A stretch of 27,841 nt of DNA from Bradyrhizobium sp. (lineage in GTDB: Bacteria > Pseudomonadota > Alphaproteobacteria > Rhizobiales > Xanthobacteraceae): contig JAQGKC010000016.1 in assembly GCA_028290305.1 (NCBI GenBank), positions 1-27,841 on the forward strand, in the 5' to 3' direction. Under the pieces are notes generated by a model. That model did not search any database, was not told the origin of the DNA, and saw only the letters and a program-made list of their open reading frames with translations. How positions within the stretch are numbered: position 1 is the first letter of the stretch; each line of letters begins with the position of its first letter. Of this stretch, positions 8,640 through 15,478 are shown one piece after another. The position numbers were made by a program, and so were the translations under genes.

Positions 8640-9641
8640 GTGATCAAGGAGGCGAAAAGCGCTGAGGCCAAGCTGCAGCATTATGTGCCTCAATATTATC
8701 TGCGTGGTTTCATAGACGCTAAGGAGCAGCTCTATGTCGTCGATCGGCCAAGGAAGAAGTTCTTTCGCGTCCCTACGAAGAAGGTTGGCGGCGAACTGTA
8801 TTTCAACCTGATAAATATCGGAGGCACCGATCCTTTCGCAGTCGAAAAGGCTCTCTCAGAATTGGAGGACATAGTCGCTCCCGCTCTCAAGCGCATTAAG
8901 GCAGCAAAATCGCTCGCGGACGAGAAAGATCGGAGTGCGATCATGAATCTCATTGCCTCGGTTACGGTACGTAACCCGAAGCAGAGAGAGGCGATTAACG
9001 AAATAGTCAACCAAGTGGGTCAGCTGGCGGCTGCCGACGGGCTATCGACGAAGGAAAAGTTCGACGAATTTGTCTCGGTGATGAAGGCACAGGGCCGGGA
9101 AGTCGGCGTCACGTACGAGGAAATGAAGGACCTCTACGCAAGCAACCCCGGCAAATTCAAGCCAACGCAGGAGTTCAACATTCTCACAGAACTTCGGCTT
9201 CACGATCACTTGGTAAGGCTGTACGAAGGCCGGAAGTGGCAAATCGTTGTTGCGAGCGGAGACTCTGGCGGCTTCGTTACAAGCGACCATCCTGTCTACC
9301 TGCGATGGTCGGATGGCCAGGATCACGGAAGTCTGTCACCTGGCTTGGCCGTACCCGATACGGAAGTCATTTTCCCAATCTCACCACAACTAGCGTTGCG
9401 CGGAAGCTTTGAGGGCGGGGAGAATGTGGTCGAAGCGGATACCTCTACAGTTGCGGGTATCAACAGCCAGCTAATCAGCAACGCTCATAATCAGGTCTAC
9501 GCACAGGATGCCTTGTTCAAATATAAGCGTGGTCCGTCGGAAGAGATCGGAAGTGGGGCTACTCTCGACCAGGACCAGGTGTTCTTGGCTGGCGGCAAAC
9601 AGACCGATGGCGAAAAAGTCGTGGCGCTACGGACTAAATAG
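8640..9641 (+). CDS. DUF4238 domain protein
   Basis: 333 aa. It begins with the hallmark of DUF4238, KLQHYVPQYYLRGF (residues about 10-24), followed by YVVDRPRKKFFRVPTKKVGG, a helical middle and VVASGDSGGFVTSDHPVYLR, where the conserved SDxP motif lies, then IFPISPQLAL. The family has no established biochemical role; members are scattered in accessory islands. I prefer GTG 8640, at eight bases from AGAGG, over GTG 8631, which sits on that ribosome binding site. It is the second gene of a likely operon with the HEPN-like protein. Base composition looks lower in G+C by eye than the pao genes, consistent with transfer. Confidence 0.8.
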   Translation: MIKEAKSAEAKLQHYVPQYYLRGFIDAKEQLYVVDRPRKKFFRVPTKKVGGELYFNLINIGGTDPFAVEKALSELEDIVAPALKRIKAAKSLADEKDRSAIMNLIASVTVRNPKQREAINEIVNQVGQLAAADGLSTKEKFDEFVSVMKAQGREVGVTYEEMKDLYASNPGKFKPTQEFNILTELRLHDHLVRLYEGRKWQIVVASGDSGGFVTSDHPVYLRWSDGQDHGSLSPGLAVPDTEVIFPISPQLALRGSFEGGENVVEADTSTVAGINSQLISNAHNQVYAQDALFKYKRGPSEEIGSGATLDQDQVFLAGGKQTDGEKVVALRTK

Positions 9642-10285
9642 ACGTCAATCCGGGCCTATTGGGCAGTCGCGGCTCCCAACATCGCCAAGAGTGGCTGGGC
9701 ACCCAAAAAAATAGAAAAAGCGGCGCGCAGCGGCAGCGAAATCCGTTTGCATGCGAAGGTTGGGGCCGGTTCATAATGCGTAGCGTTCGTGCGGACGAAG
9801 CTGCCCGGGCCGCCGCGCGGGCTCGCGTTACAGCGAATGGCGAAACGCTGCACACTAATTCAGAATGAGCTGCATATTGCGGTTCGGCGCCGCCAGGCCG
9901 CTTAAGGGTGATGCCAATAGTCCTCTCCCTAGGTTTTCTTCGACGTTTGAGCATCCTGTCGATCTGTCTAAGGCTAGCTTGCCGCGCCGGTGAAATAAGG
10001 CGGGCGACTGATTGCGATCGGCCGCGTGAACTTGACCGCTTCGTATGTCGCCTCTGTGGGAGCGTGCACCTACCTTACTTACCGGATCGCGAAGGATTGG
10101 AAGAAGCCTCGAGGTGGGGGTGCGGGACCCACCGACGCGATCGCAATCTAATTCGGCTTGCACAACCTTTTCGTCCGGTTCGAGGGCGGTCGCTGAGTCG
10201 ATCCGACAGCCTAGGCGCGCATAAGAAGGTTGGCGGCCGCGACGGAGTGATCCGTGAAGAGACGGCCGCATCGGGAAGGCACTCT
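9642..10285. other. Intergenic stretch, one possible tiny ORF
   Basis: About 640 bp between DUF4238 and the regulator gene. The most protein-like frame is GTG 10026 to TAA 10151 on the plus strand (41 aa, containing NLTASYVASVGACTYLTYRI then a Lys/Gly-rich tail), like a small membrane protein, but it has no clear ribosome binding site. A 30-aa frame from ATG 9778 is also open. The minus-strand frame at 9855-10271 has no recognisable family. I see no terminator or RNA gene here. Confidence 0.35.
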
Positions 10286-10639
10286 TCAGCGCCGCGAAGC
10301 GGGCTTTCGCAATTTAGCGATTTCCTGAAGCAGCGAAACGACTACCCCGGTATCGCGATGCGTGCCGTCCCAAATTGAAAGTGCACTGTCCGCAATCTGT
10401 CTACGGTCTTCGTCAGCGCGAGTTTCGGCATAATAGTCCGAAGGCTCCATGCCCAATGTAATGCAAATTTTGATGACATTTGAGCCAAATGTCTTAAAGT
10501 TGCCGGATACAATTCGGCTGACCTGGCTTTGATGCACGCCCGCTTCTCTCGCTAGTCGCGAGATGTTCCAGCGGCGCTCGCGCATCCGATGCGCCAGATC
10601 GGCCAGAAACAACTGCTTACCAGGGGTTGTCAATTTCAT
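10286..10639 (-). CDS. XRE-family helix-turn-helix regulator
   Basis: 117 aa. An N-terminal HTH (LADLAHRMRERRWNISRLAR then EAGVHQSQVSRIVSGNFKTF, about residues 12-60) matches the Xre/Cro fold that binds DNA as a dimer. The C-terminal part (DSALSIWDGTHRDTGVVVSL) is short and helical with no known sensing domain. ATG 10639 gives the compact protein; an in-frame ATG 10651 is an alternative, and neither has a strong ribosome binding site. It is divergent from the HD-hydrolase gene across about 100 bp, the usual arrangement for a local repressor of the adjacent module. The inverted repeat at 10638-10651 overlaps its own start and could be its operator. Confidence 0.85.
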   Translation of the reverse strand: MKLTTPGKQLFLADLAHRMRERRWNISRLAREAGVHQSQVSRIVSGNFKTFGSNVIKICITLGMEPSDYYAETRADEDRRQIADSALSIWDGTHRDTGVVVSLLQEIAKLRKPASRR

Positions 10640-10651
10640 GCAAATCTGCAT
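10638..10651. promoter_or_regulatory. Inverted repeat at the regulator start, possible operator
   Basis: ATGCA-AATC-TGCAT, five-base perfect arms, lies over the start of the XRE regulator gene in the divergent region. The size and symmetry suit a dimeric HTH repressor, but the site is short and may be chance. Confidence 0.25.
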
Positions 10652-10739
10652 AATAAGCGAGAAGTGATTTTGCAAGCCTTTAGCGTGGATCGCCCGTGTT
10701 GAGGGCCGCCGCGAGCGACTATATGATCGGAGGTATGAG

Positions 10740-11324
10740 ATGGTTTGGAGCCAGGAACGAATGGTCGCCGTAAAAGTAGGCATAGGACCAACGATCATGC
10801 TTCAGAGCGGAGCATGGTTTGACTTTTGCGCACCCGCGTCGAGCGAATTCACGATAGGGGACATCGCGCACGGGCTGGCAAACATTTGCCGCTACTCGGG
10901 GCAATGCAGCAATTTCTACTCCGTGGCTGAACACAGCATCCTCGTCAGCGAGACGGCTATAGGTTTCGAGTTCGAAGCCCTGATGCACGACGCCGCGGAA
11001 GCGTTTCTGGGCGACATCACGCGGCCCCTGAAGCAAATGCTTCCGGAATACAAGCGGATCGAGTCGGAAGTCGAACGAGCAATACTTGACCGGTTCGGCG
11101 TACCGGGCCCGTTGCCCCCGCAAGTTAAGCGAGCGGATCTCCGGGTCTTGGCCGCGGAGCAGAAACAGATCATGCCGGAGGGAACCGATGGTTGGGTTCG
11201 GGGACAGAAAGTTGACCCAGCCCCTATAGTGGTCCGCCATCTTCCGCCCGACGAGGCCAAACGGGTGTTCCTGGAGCGTTTCGAGCTGCTGCATCCCCTC
11301 TATCTGCAACGCAAGCTAAAATGA
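10740..11324 (+). CDS. HD-domain nucleotide phosphohydrolase (YfbR/DatZ-like)
   Basis: 194 aa HD-superfamily metal-dependent phosphohydrolase. The full YfbR-type residue set is visible: R51 (NICRYSG), H65 (SVAEHS), H83-D84 (LMHDAAEAFLGD), E87, D92 and a distal D133 (KRADLR); spacing H-D-x2-E-x4-D matches E. coli YfbR (D69, E72, D77). YfbR removes phosphate from deoxynucleoside monophosphates, and the HD enzyme DatZ of 2-aminoadenine phages hydrolyses dATP; which nucleotide this one uses cannot be read from sequence. Similar proteins are common in phages. ATG 10740 is supported by GGAGG six bases upstream. It is divergent from the XRE regulator and followed 127 bp later by the ATP-grasp gene. 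Confidence 0.85.
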   Translation: MVWSQERMVAVKVGIGPTIMLQSGAWFDFCAPASSEFTIGDIAHGLANICRYSGQCSNFYSVAEHSILVSETAIGFEFEALMHDAAEAFLGDITRPLKQMLPEYKRIESEVERAILDRFGVPGPLPPQVKRADLRVLAAEQKQIMPEGTDGWVRGQKVDPAPIVVRHLPPDEAKRVFLERFELLHPLYLQRKLK

Positions 11325-11451
11325 ACGTCTTGCCGTTTTCGCGGTGAACTACGGTGACAAGTGGGTCGGAGTGATGGACCGGTGTTTGGTGTCATCGTAG
11401 CGGTACTGGTCCGCTTTGGGCTTCCACTCGATTTGAAGGGGTTTGCGTACC

Positions 11452-12825
11452 ATGTCCTTTCGCAAGGACCGCTCACTGGACGAGCTTGCACGGGTCGGCA
11501 ACGTGGCCCAGTTCGTCAGCTTTGTCCCCCGGGACGGACTGGCCGTGCAGGAATTCACCCGTGTCGCCGGATTTGAACCAAACCACATTTTTCCAACAAA
11601 TCTTGACGCGCTGTCGGCATTGCTGGCAGTCAGTCCGGACGGCACCATTAACATCCGCAGCTTCACGCCCGACAGTCCGCGAAGCCGCGACTTCCACTAC
11701 GGGATAGCAGACGCCGAAGAGGCTCGTGCTCTTGCGGAGCAACTCTCCTCGAACGGCCTATTTGTAATAGCAAATGAGACCGTTGACGTATCGGATGGTG
11801 GAGTATCGGGCGTTGTCCAGGGCGGAGTCGTCGAATTTTCTCCGGACGACACGCCGCGATGCGTAGAAAAAGAAGGCACTGCTTCACTTCCGATAGAATG
11901 GGGACTTGGTATTCTTTCCAGGGTGTACGGGTTTGCACCGGACATCGTGGACGCAGGAAAGGGACGCCTCGAATTCAGTGTTCATCCAAAACCTCGCGGA
12001 TGGAAACGGACCCACACGCTAATGTGGGAGCACGAGGGATCCGACAGTGCTCCTGCAAACGCAAATCTAGCATGGCCTAACCGCTTCAGCCGTCACATCG
12101 GAGACAAGGCGTTCGGGCTCTTAATTGCAGACGTGATGGGACTTCCGGTCCCGAAGACTACGGTTATCGCACGTCGCGTAGCCCCGTTTTCTTTCGGTCA
12201 GGAAACGGGATCACTTCAAGTGTGGACGCGCACCTGCCCGGTTGAGCAGGAACCCGGCCGCTTCACGACCGTGAAGGGTTGGATTGATCCCTTCAAGCTT
12301 CTTTCGGTGGAAGATCCGGAGAACGGATCCATCGCTTCGGTGCTGTCTCAATCAGCGGTCGAGGCTCGCTTTTCCGGAGCTGCGATCACGGACCGCGACG
12401 GTAAGCCTGTCATTGAAGGGACTAGGGGCGAAGGCGACCGGTTCATGCTGGGCCAACGTGCGCCCGAGAGCCTACCGGCCGGGATCGTTCGGGACGTGGA
12501 GCTTATGTATGCATGCGCAGTGAACGCAATCGGTGCCGTACGCTTCGAGTGGGTACACGACGGCGAGCGCGTCTGGGTAGTTCAATTGCATAAGGGCGGA
12601 ACCAATAGCGCTGCCGCCACCTTGGTACCGGGAGAGGCCACCGAGTGGGCAGTATTCCAGGCCTCACGCGGGCTTGAGGAGCTGCGGCGCTTTCTTGACA
12701 AGTTGCCGGCGGATGTCGGCGTGGATATAGAGGGCGAAATCGGATTGACGAGCCACCTCGCCGATCTTCTCCGCAAAACGAAACGCCCGGCGCGGATATC
12801 GAGATCAAGGCTGAAGGCAGCTTAG
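11452..12825 (+). CDS. PEP synthase/PPDK-like ATP-grasp protein
   Basis: 457 aa. The C-terminal half resembles the ATP-binding domain of phosphoenolpyruvate synthase and pyruvate phosphate dikinase: IGDKAFGLLIADVMGLPVPK (about residue 216), VLSQSAVEARFSGAAITDRD then GEGDRFMLG (about 296-330), and FEWVHDGERVWVVQLHKGG (about 363-382), equivalent to DIEWA...LYILQ in those enzymes. No phosphohistidine swivelling domain and no PEP/pyruvate barrel are present, so it cannot run the full PEP synthase cycle; an ATP-dependent ligase or phosphotransferase role is possible. The N-terminal 200 residues are not recognised. ATG 11452 has AAGGGG ten bases upstream; an in-frame TTG at 11443 is less likely. 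Its stop lies four bases from the stop of the converging DUF7002 gene. Confidence 0.65.
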   Translation: MSFRKDRSLDELARVGNVAQFVSFVPRDGLAVQEFTRVAGFEPNHIFPTNLDALSALLAVSPDGTINIRSFTPDSPRSRDFHYGIADAEEARALAEQLSSNGLFVIANETVDVSDGGVSGVVQGGVVEFSPDDTPRCVEKEGTASLPIEWGLGILSRVYGFAPDIVDAGKGRLEFSVHPKPRGWKRTHTLMWEHEGSDSAPANANLAWPNRFSRHIGDKAFGLLIADVMGLPVPKTTVIARRVAPFSFGQETGSLQVWTRTCPVEQEPGRFTTVKGWIDPFKLLSVEDPENGSIASVLSQSAVEARFSGAAITDRDGKPVIEGTRGEGDRFMLGQRAPESLPAGIVRDVELMYACAVNAIGAVRFEWVHDGERVWVVQLHKGGTNSAAATLVPGEATEWAVFQASRGLEELRRFLDKLPADVGVDIEGEIGLTSHLADLLRKTKRPARISRSRLKAA

Positions 12826-12834
12826 TCGGCTAAG
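12821..12834. other. Short inverted repeat joining two converging stop codons
   Basis: CTTAG-TCGG-CTAAG contains the TAG of the ATP-grasp gene and, on the other strand, the TAG of the DUF7002 gene. It has no T-run and a stem of only five pairs, so it is at most a weak bidirectional stop for transcription; convergent transcripts must overlap here. Confidence 0.3.
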
Positions 12835-13519
12835 GGCCATCGTCGGCGGACGTGCCCGGCCGACGCCAAAGCTCCTGCTGCGCGCCGCTATGAACACGGT
12901 GCGCAGCGATCAGGTGATCGGCAATGTCAGGTACCCCACCGCGCACGACCAATTCCACCACCGACTTCTCGACGGACCGCGTTTTCCGCCTTTCGTCGAA
13001 AGGATAGTCGGCGATCGGTAAGAAGGTTTCACGACCCCGCGGTTGAGGGTTGTAAATTGTCGCGCCGCTGTTGAGCGGGCTCAGTTCGACGCGGGCGCCG
13101 TTCGATTTAAGAAGCCCCGCAGTATCCACTGTCAACACCGTTTGAGGACGGCCCCGGTAGGCACGCGCCGCTAAAAGCCCCCGCAGGCGCTCGCGGGAAA
13201 GCCAAAAGAACGCACGGTCGTTCAGGATTTCAAACCACTCTTTTGGAGTAACATCCTCGGGGAGGCATCTCTTAAGTGCGCTCTCCGTCATCGGCTTTTG
13301 ATCGCGAACGATCGCATTCGGCAGACCCTCCTTTGAAATCGCTACGGAATCCGGCCGCCTTTGCGATTCAAGTGCTGTCCGCTCTTCGCCTGCCTTACTG
13401 TAGAGATCCAGTAGAGCCGTAGTGCTCAGAAGTCCGTGAGCTTTGATAGACTCGAAGCTGCCGTCTTCCGCCATGTGCCACAGGCGGGGAAAGTGACGGA
13501 TGAGTTCCTCCTCCGTCAA
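12830..13519 (-). CDS. DUF7002 family protein, possible ADP-ribosyltransferase fold
   Basis: 229 aa. The pattern LWHMAEDGSFESIKAHGLLS at the N-terminus, RDQKPM, WFEILNDRAFFWLSRERL, VLTVDTAGLL, LSPLNSGATIY, RGRETFLPIADYP and VVELVVRGGVPDIA is that of the DUF7002 family. The opening 'H...gsf.sI..hGLLS' plus 'R..FFW' recalls DarT/PARP-like ADP-ribosyltransferases, which is my inference, not an established function. It starts with TTG 13519, preceded by GGAGG eight bases upstream, and overlaps the stop of the kinase-synthetase gene as TTGA, so the two are translationally coupled. It may act on, or be held in check by, the product of the upstream enzyme. Confidence 0.7.
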   Translation of the reverse strand: MTEEELIRHFPRLWHMAEDGSFESIKAHGLLSTTALLDLYSKAGEERTALESQRRPDSVAISKEGLPNAIVRDQKPMTESALKRCLPEDVTPKEWFEILNDRAFFWLSRERLRGLLAARAYRGRPQTVLTVDTAGLLKSNGARVELSPLNSGATIYNPQPRGRETFLPIADYPFDERRKTRSVEKSVVELVVRGGVPDIADHLIAAHRVHSGAQQELWRRPGTSADDGP

Positions 13520-15111
13520 CGCCAGTTCCTCCGATCGATCACGCCAAAGCGGTGGAAACGCGTTGCAATGAGCGAAACCTCAGCGTTGGCCACTCTTTCA
13601 ACTTCGGCAATGAACTGTTTCGTCTCGGCCGACAACTGCTCGAACCTACGGGCATTTTCATTCTCTGCATTAAGGTAGTCTGCAAACGTCAAGGCGATGT
13701 CGGTGGCGCCGTTGAGAGTTGCCGACCTGCGAAGCTGGTCCCAGTCGAATTCGGCCATCCTTCGTTTGGTGCCGGAGATCGTGCCAACTTCGGTCTTTTC
13801 GATCTGCCTCAGCGGGAGGCCCGACCGTTCGGCGACAACCTTTGCGTCGATCGGAAGCGACATCGGCCCCGAAGGACCTCCCACTCGGATTGGATACGTG
13901 CGAGTCACCATAACGACGCGGCGCACGCGGTTCGGCGCGATGCCGGCGTCGGCGAGGCACCCCGATGCTGTTGTCTCGCGCGACGTCACGTGGGGATAGC
14001 TGCCGTGATGGACGCTTAGACTAGTCCCTTGCGTCCCTTCCAACATGATTTTCTTGCGTGATGTGTACGCATCCTCGAGCTCCTTGCCGGTCTGCCCGAT
14101 AAACTCCTTCAGATCCGGGTGATTCCGCGCCAGGCGCACTCGCGCACCAAGGTGCTCTTCGTCGTCGCGCCCGATGACTTTCCGCGCGGTAGCCGCTCCT
14201 ACGCCCTGCTTCGTTGACCCGATTGCTCCGAGAGTCTTGGACTCAAGATCACGGTCGGATTGCTCGATGATCATGGCCTGCTCGTCGATGACGATGCGGT
14301 CCTTGGTCAGCTTTCGGTCGGAAATCTCCTTCAGAATTTGCGGCACCCAGATCGTGGCACCCGGTCCGATCAGGATCTTCGCATCGTCGTTGGATCCCGT
14401 GCCCGACGGAAGATGCACGTACTTGTACGGCGGATATGCCACCATGTGGCCGGCGTTTGGACCTCCCACTCGCATGAGCACCTCGTAGCCGCCGGCCAAG
14501 TATGCGCAGACGTTCCCCTTTCCCTCGCTTCCGTATTGGCCGCCTACGAGCACGTCCACCAGCGGCTCAGCCCTGTCCGGATACAGATGCAGTCCCGCTG
14601 CAGCCAGCGATAGCAGCGATGCAGGATCGCACCGATGGTTTACTACCAATCGATCGGCGATCTTATCGAGCGCCCAAACGCCTGCCTCGGTGGGATCCGC
14701 CCGCACTTCATCATAGCTCTTGCTCTGATCCGTGGCTGCAGCGCGTATTTTATACCGGTCCCGGACGACTTCGAGGGGGGCCGTCACATGCACATGAACG
14801 AATCGCTCGCCGAATTCCTCGCGCAGATGGTCAATCTGGCGCGCCGCGCGAACGGCGTCGATCAGTATAATCTTCTTGTCCGCGTGCTGTCCAAGATAGT
14901 GCCGGACACCGTCTCGCACCCATCCTCCGTCGGTGTCGATATCCAATTTTTTGCCGGCCTCGATCAGGGCCCCGCGCTCGTTTTCGATGCCCGCGTCAAT
15001 CATGATCTGCCGCGTGGAAAGACGGTAGGTGCGAAAACGCTTGATGAATTCGTCGGCAAGCACCGACTTACCGACCGCGACCGGGCCGGAAATCGCAACA
15101 ACATATTTCAA
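13516..15111 (-). CDS. Nucleotide kinase fused to a PurZ-like adenylosuccinate synthetase
   Basis: 531 aa with two parts. Residues 1 to about 180 form a P-loop kinase (GPVAVGKS, residues 9-16) of nucleoside/nucleotide kinase type. Residues about 185-531 are an adenylosuccinate synthetase fold: GGQYGSEGKGN (190-200), GGPNAGH with H222 equal to catalytic His41 of E. coli PurA, VHLPSG, GSTKQGVGA, EGTQGTSL (358-365), YPHVTSRETTA and the aspartate-loop region GTISGTKRR. PurA normally reads GDEGKG; here the Asp general base is replaced by S195. Phage PurZ, which joins aspartate to dGMP on the way to 2-aminoadenine DNA, carries the same replacement. The start is TTG 15111 with AAGGAG eight bases before it. 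It lies downstream of the helicase-nuclease genes and overlaps the DUF7002 gene. The substrate (dGMP, IMP or other) is inference. Confidence 0.85.
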   Translation of the reverse strand: MKYVVAISGPVAVGKSVLADEFIKRFRTYRLSTRQIMIDAGIENERGALIEAGKKLDIDTDGGWVRDGVRHYLGQHADKKIILIDAVRAARQIDHLREEFGERFVHVHVTAPLEVVRDRYKIRAAATDQSKSYDEVRADPTEAGVWALDKIADRLVVNHRCDPASLLSLAAAGLHLYPDRAEPLVDVLVGGQYGSEGKGNVCAYLAGGYEVLMRVGGPNAGHMVAYPPYKYVHLPSGTGSNDDAKILIGPGATIWVPQILKEISDRKLTKDRIVIDEQAMIIEQSDRDLESKTLGAIGSTKQGVGAATARKVIGRDDEEHLGARVRLARNHPDLKEFIGQTGKELEDAYTSRKKIMLEGTQGTSLSVHHGSYPHVTSRETTASGCLADAGIAPNRVRRVVMVTRTYPIRVGGPSGPMSLPIDAKVVAERSGLPLRQIEKTEVGTISGTKRRMAEFDWDQLRRSATLNGATDIALTFADYLNAENENARRFEQLSAETKQFIAEVERVANAEVSLIATRFHRFGVIDRRNWR

Positions 15112-15478
15112 GTCAAGCTCTCCTTCGTTCGAAGTCGGTCAAGCAGCGTATCTAGGCGCATACTTCGAAACAGCAACAAATTCAATTGCTAGTTGCAAAC
15201 ATGTTTCTGCTGAGGGCACATTATTCGTGTTGAGGCTTAAATAGATGGGCTTATCGCGATGCAGCTACGTTAATAGGCACGTGACGTCAGCGCAGTCGAC
15301 CGACCGCATCAGCTGCCAATTTTCCGCTGGAAGAGGAAGCGTGCAAGCTGCATCCACCTCTGCGAGCGGAACGGAGACCGCACTAAAAGGACCTTGAGGC
15401 GCGGTTGGACGAAACGGCGACCGACGCTCGCCGTTGAGTGAAAGCGCCAACCGGCATTCGCCGTAGCAAACGGACAAT
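15112..15478 (-). promoter_or_regulatory. Gap ahead of the kinase-synthetase gene, probable separate promoter region
   Basis: 367 bp between two same-strand genes, in contrast to overlaps elsewhere, so the kinase-synthetase/DUF7002 pair probably has its own promoter. A candidate on the minus strand is TTGAAT, 17-base spacer, TATGCG, lying within about 15150-15185. A GCAAC/GTTGC inverted repeat with a CAATTG core sits beside it (about 15172-15196). A 70-codon minus-strand frame (15265-15477) exists but has no recognised family and is probably not a gene. Confidence 0.35.

Noticed and set aside
9855..10271. 138-aa minus-strand frame between the DUF4238 and regulator genes
   Set aside because: No family resemblance, Arg-rich shadow-like composition and no good start signal.
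10699..10727. TTGAGG, 17-base spacer, TATGAT, looking like a sigma-70 promoter for the HD gene
   Set aside because: Transcription would start near 10734, after the GGAGG ribosome binding site at 10729-10733, so it could only give a leaderless message; the strong ribosome binding site argues for a promoter further upstream.
13516..15111. Reading the synthetase half as ordinary housekeeping PurA
   Set aside because: The conserved Asp of GDEGKG is Ser, an extra kinase domain is fused at the N-terminus, and the context is accessory rather than purine biosynthesis.
15265..15477. 70-aa minus-strand reading frame in the gap before the kinase-synthetase gene
   Set aside because: No recognised family, no clear ribosome binding site, and composition like non-coding DNA; treated as part of the regulatory gap.
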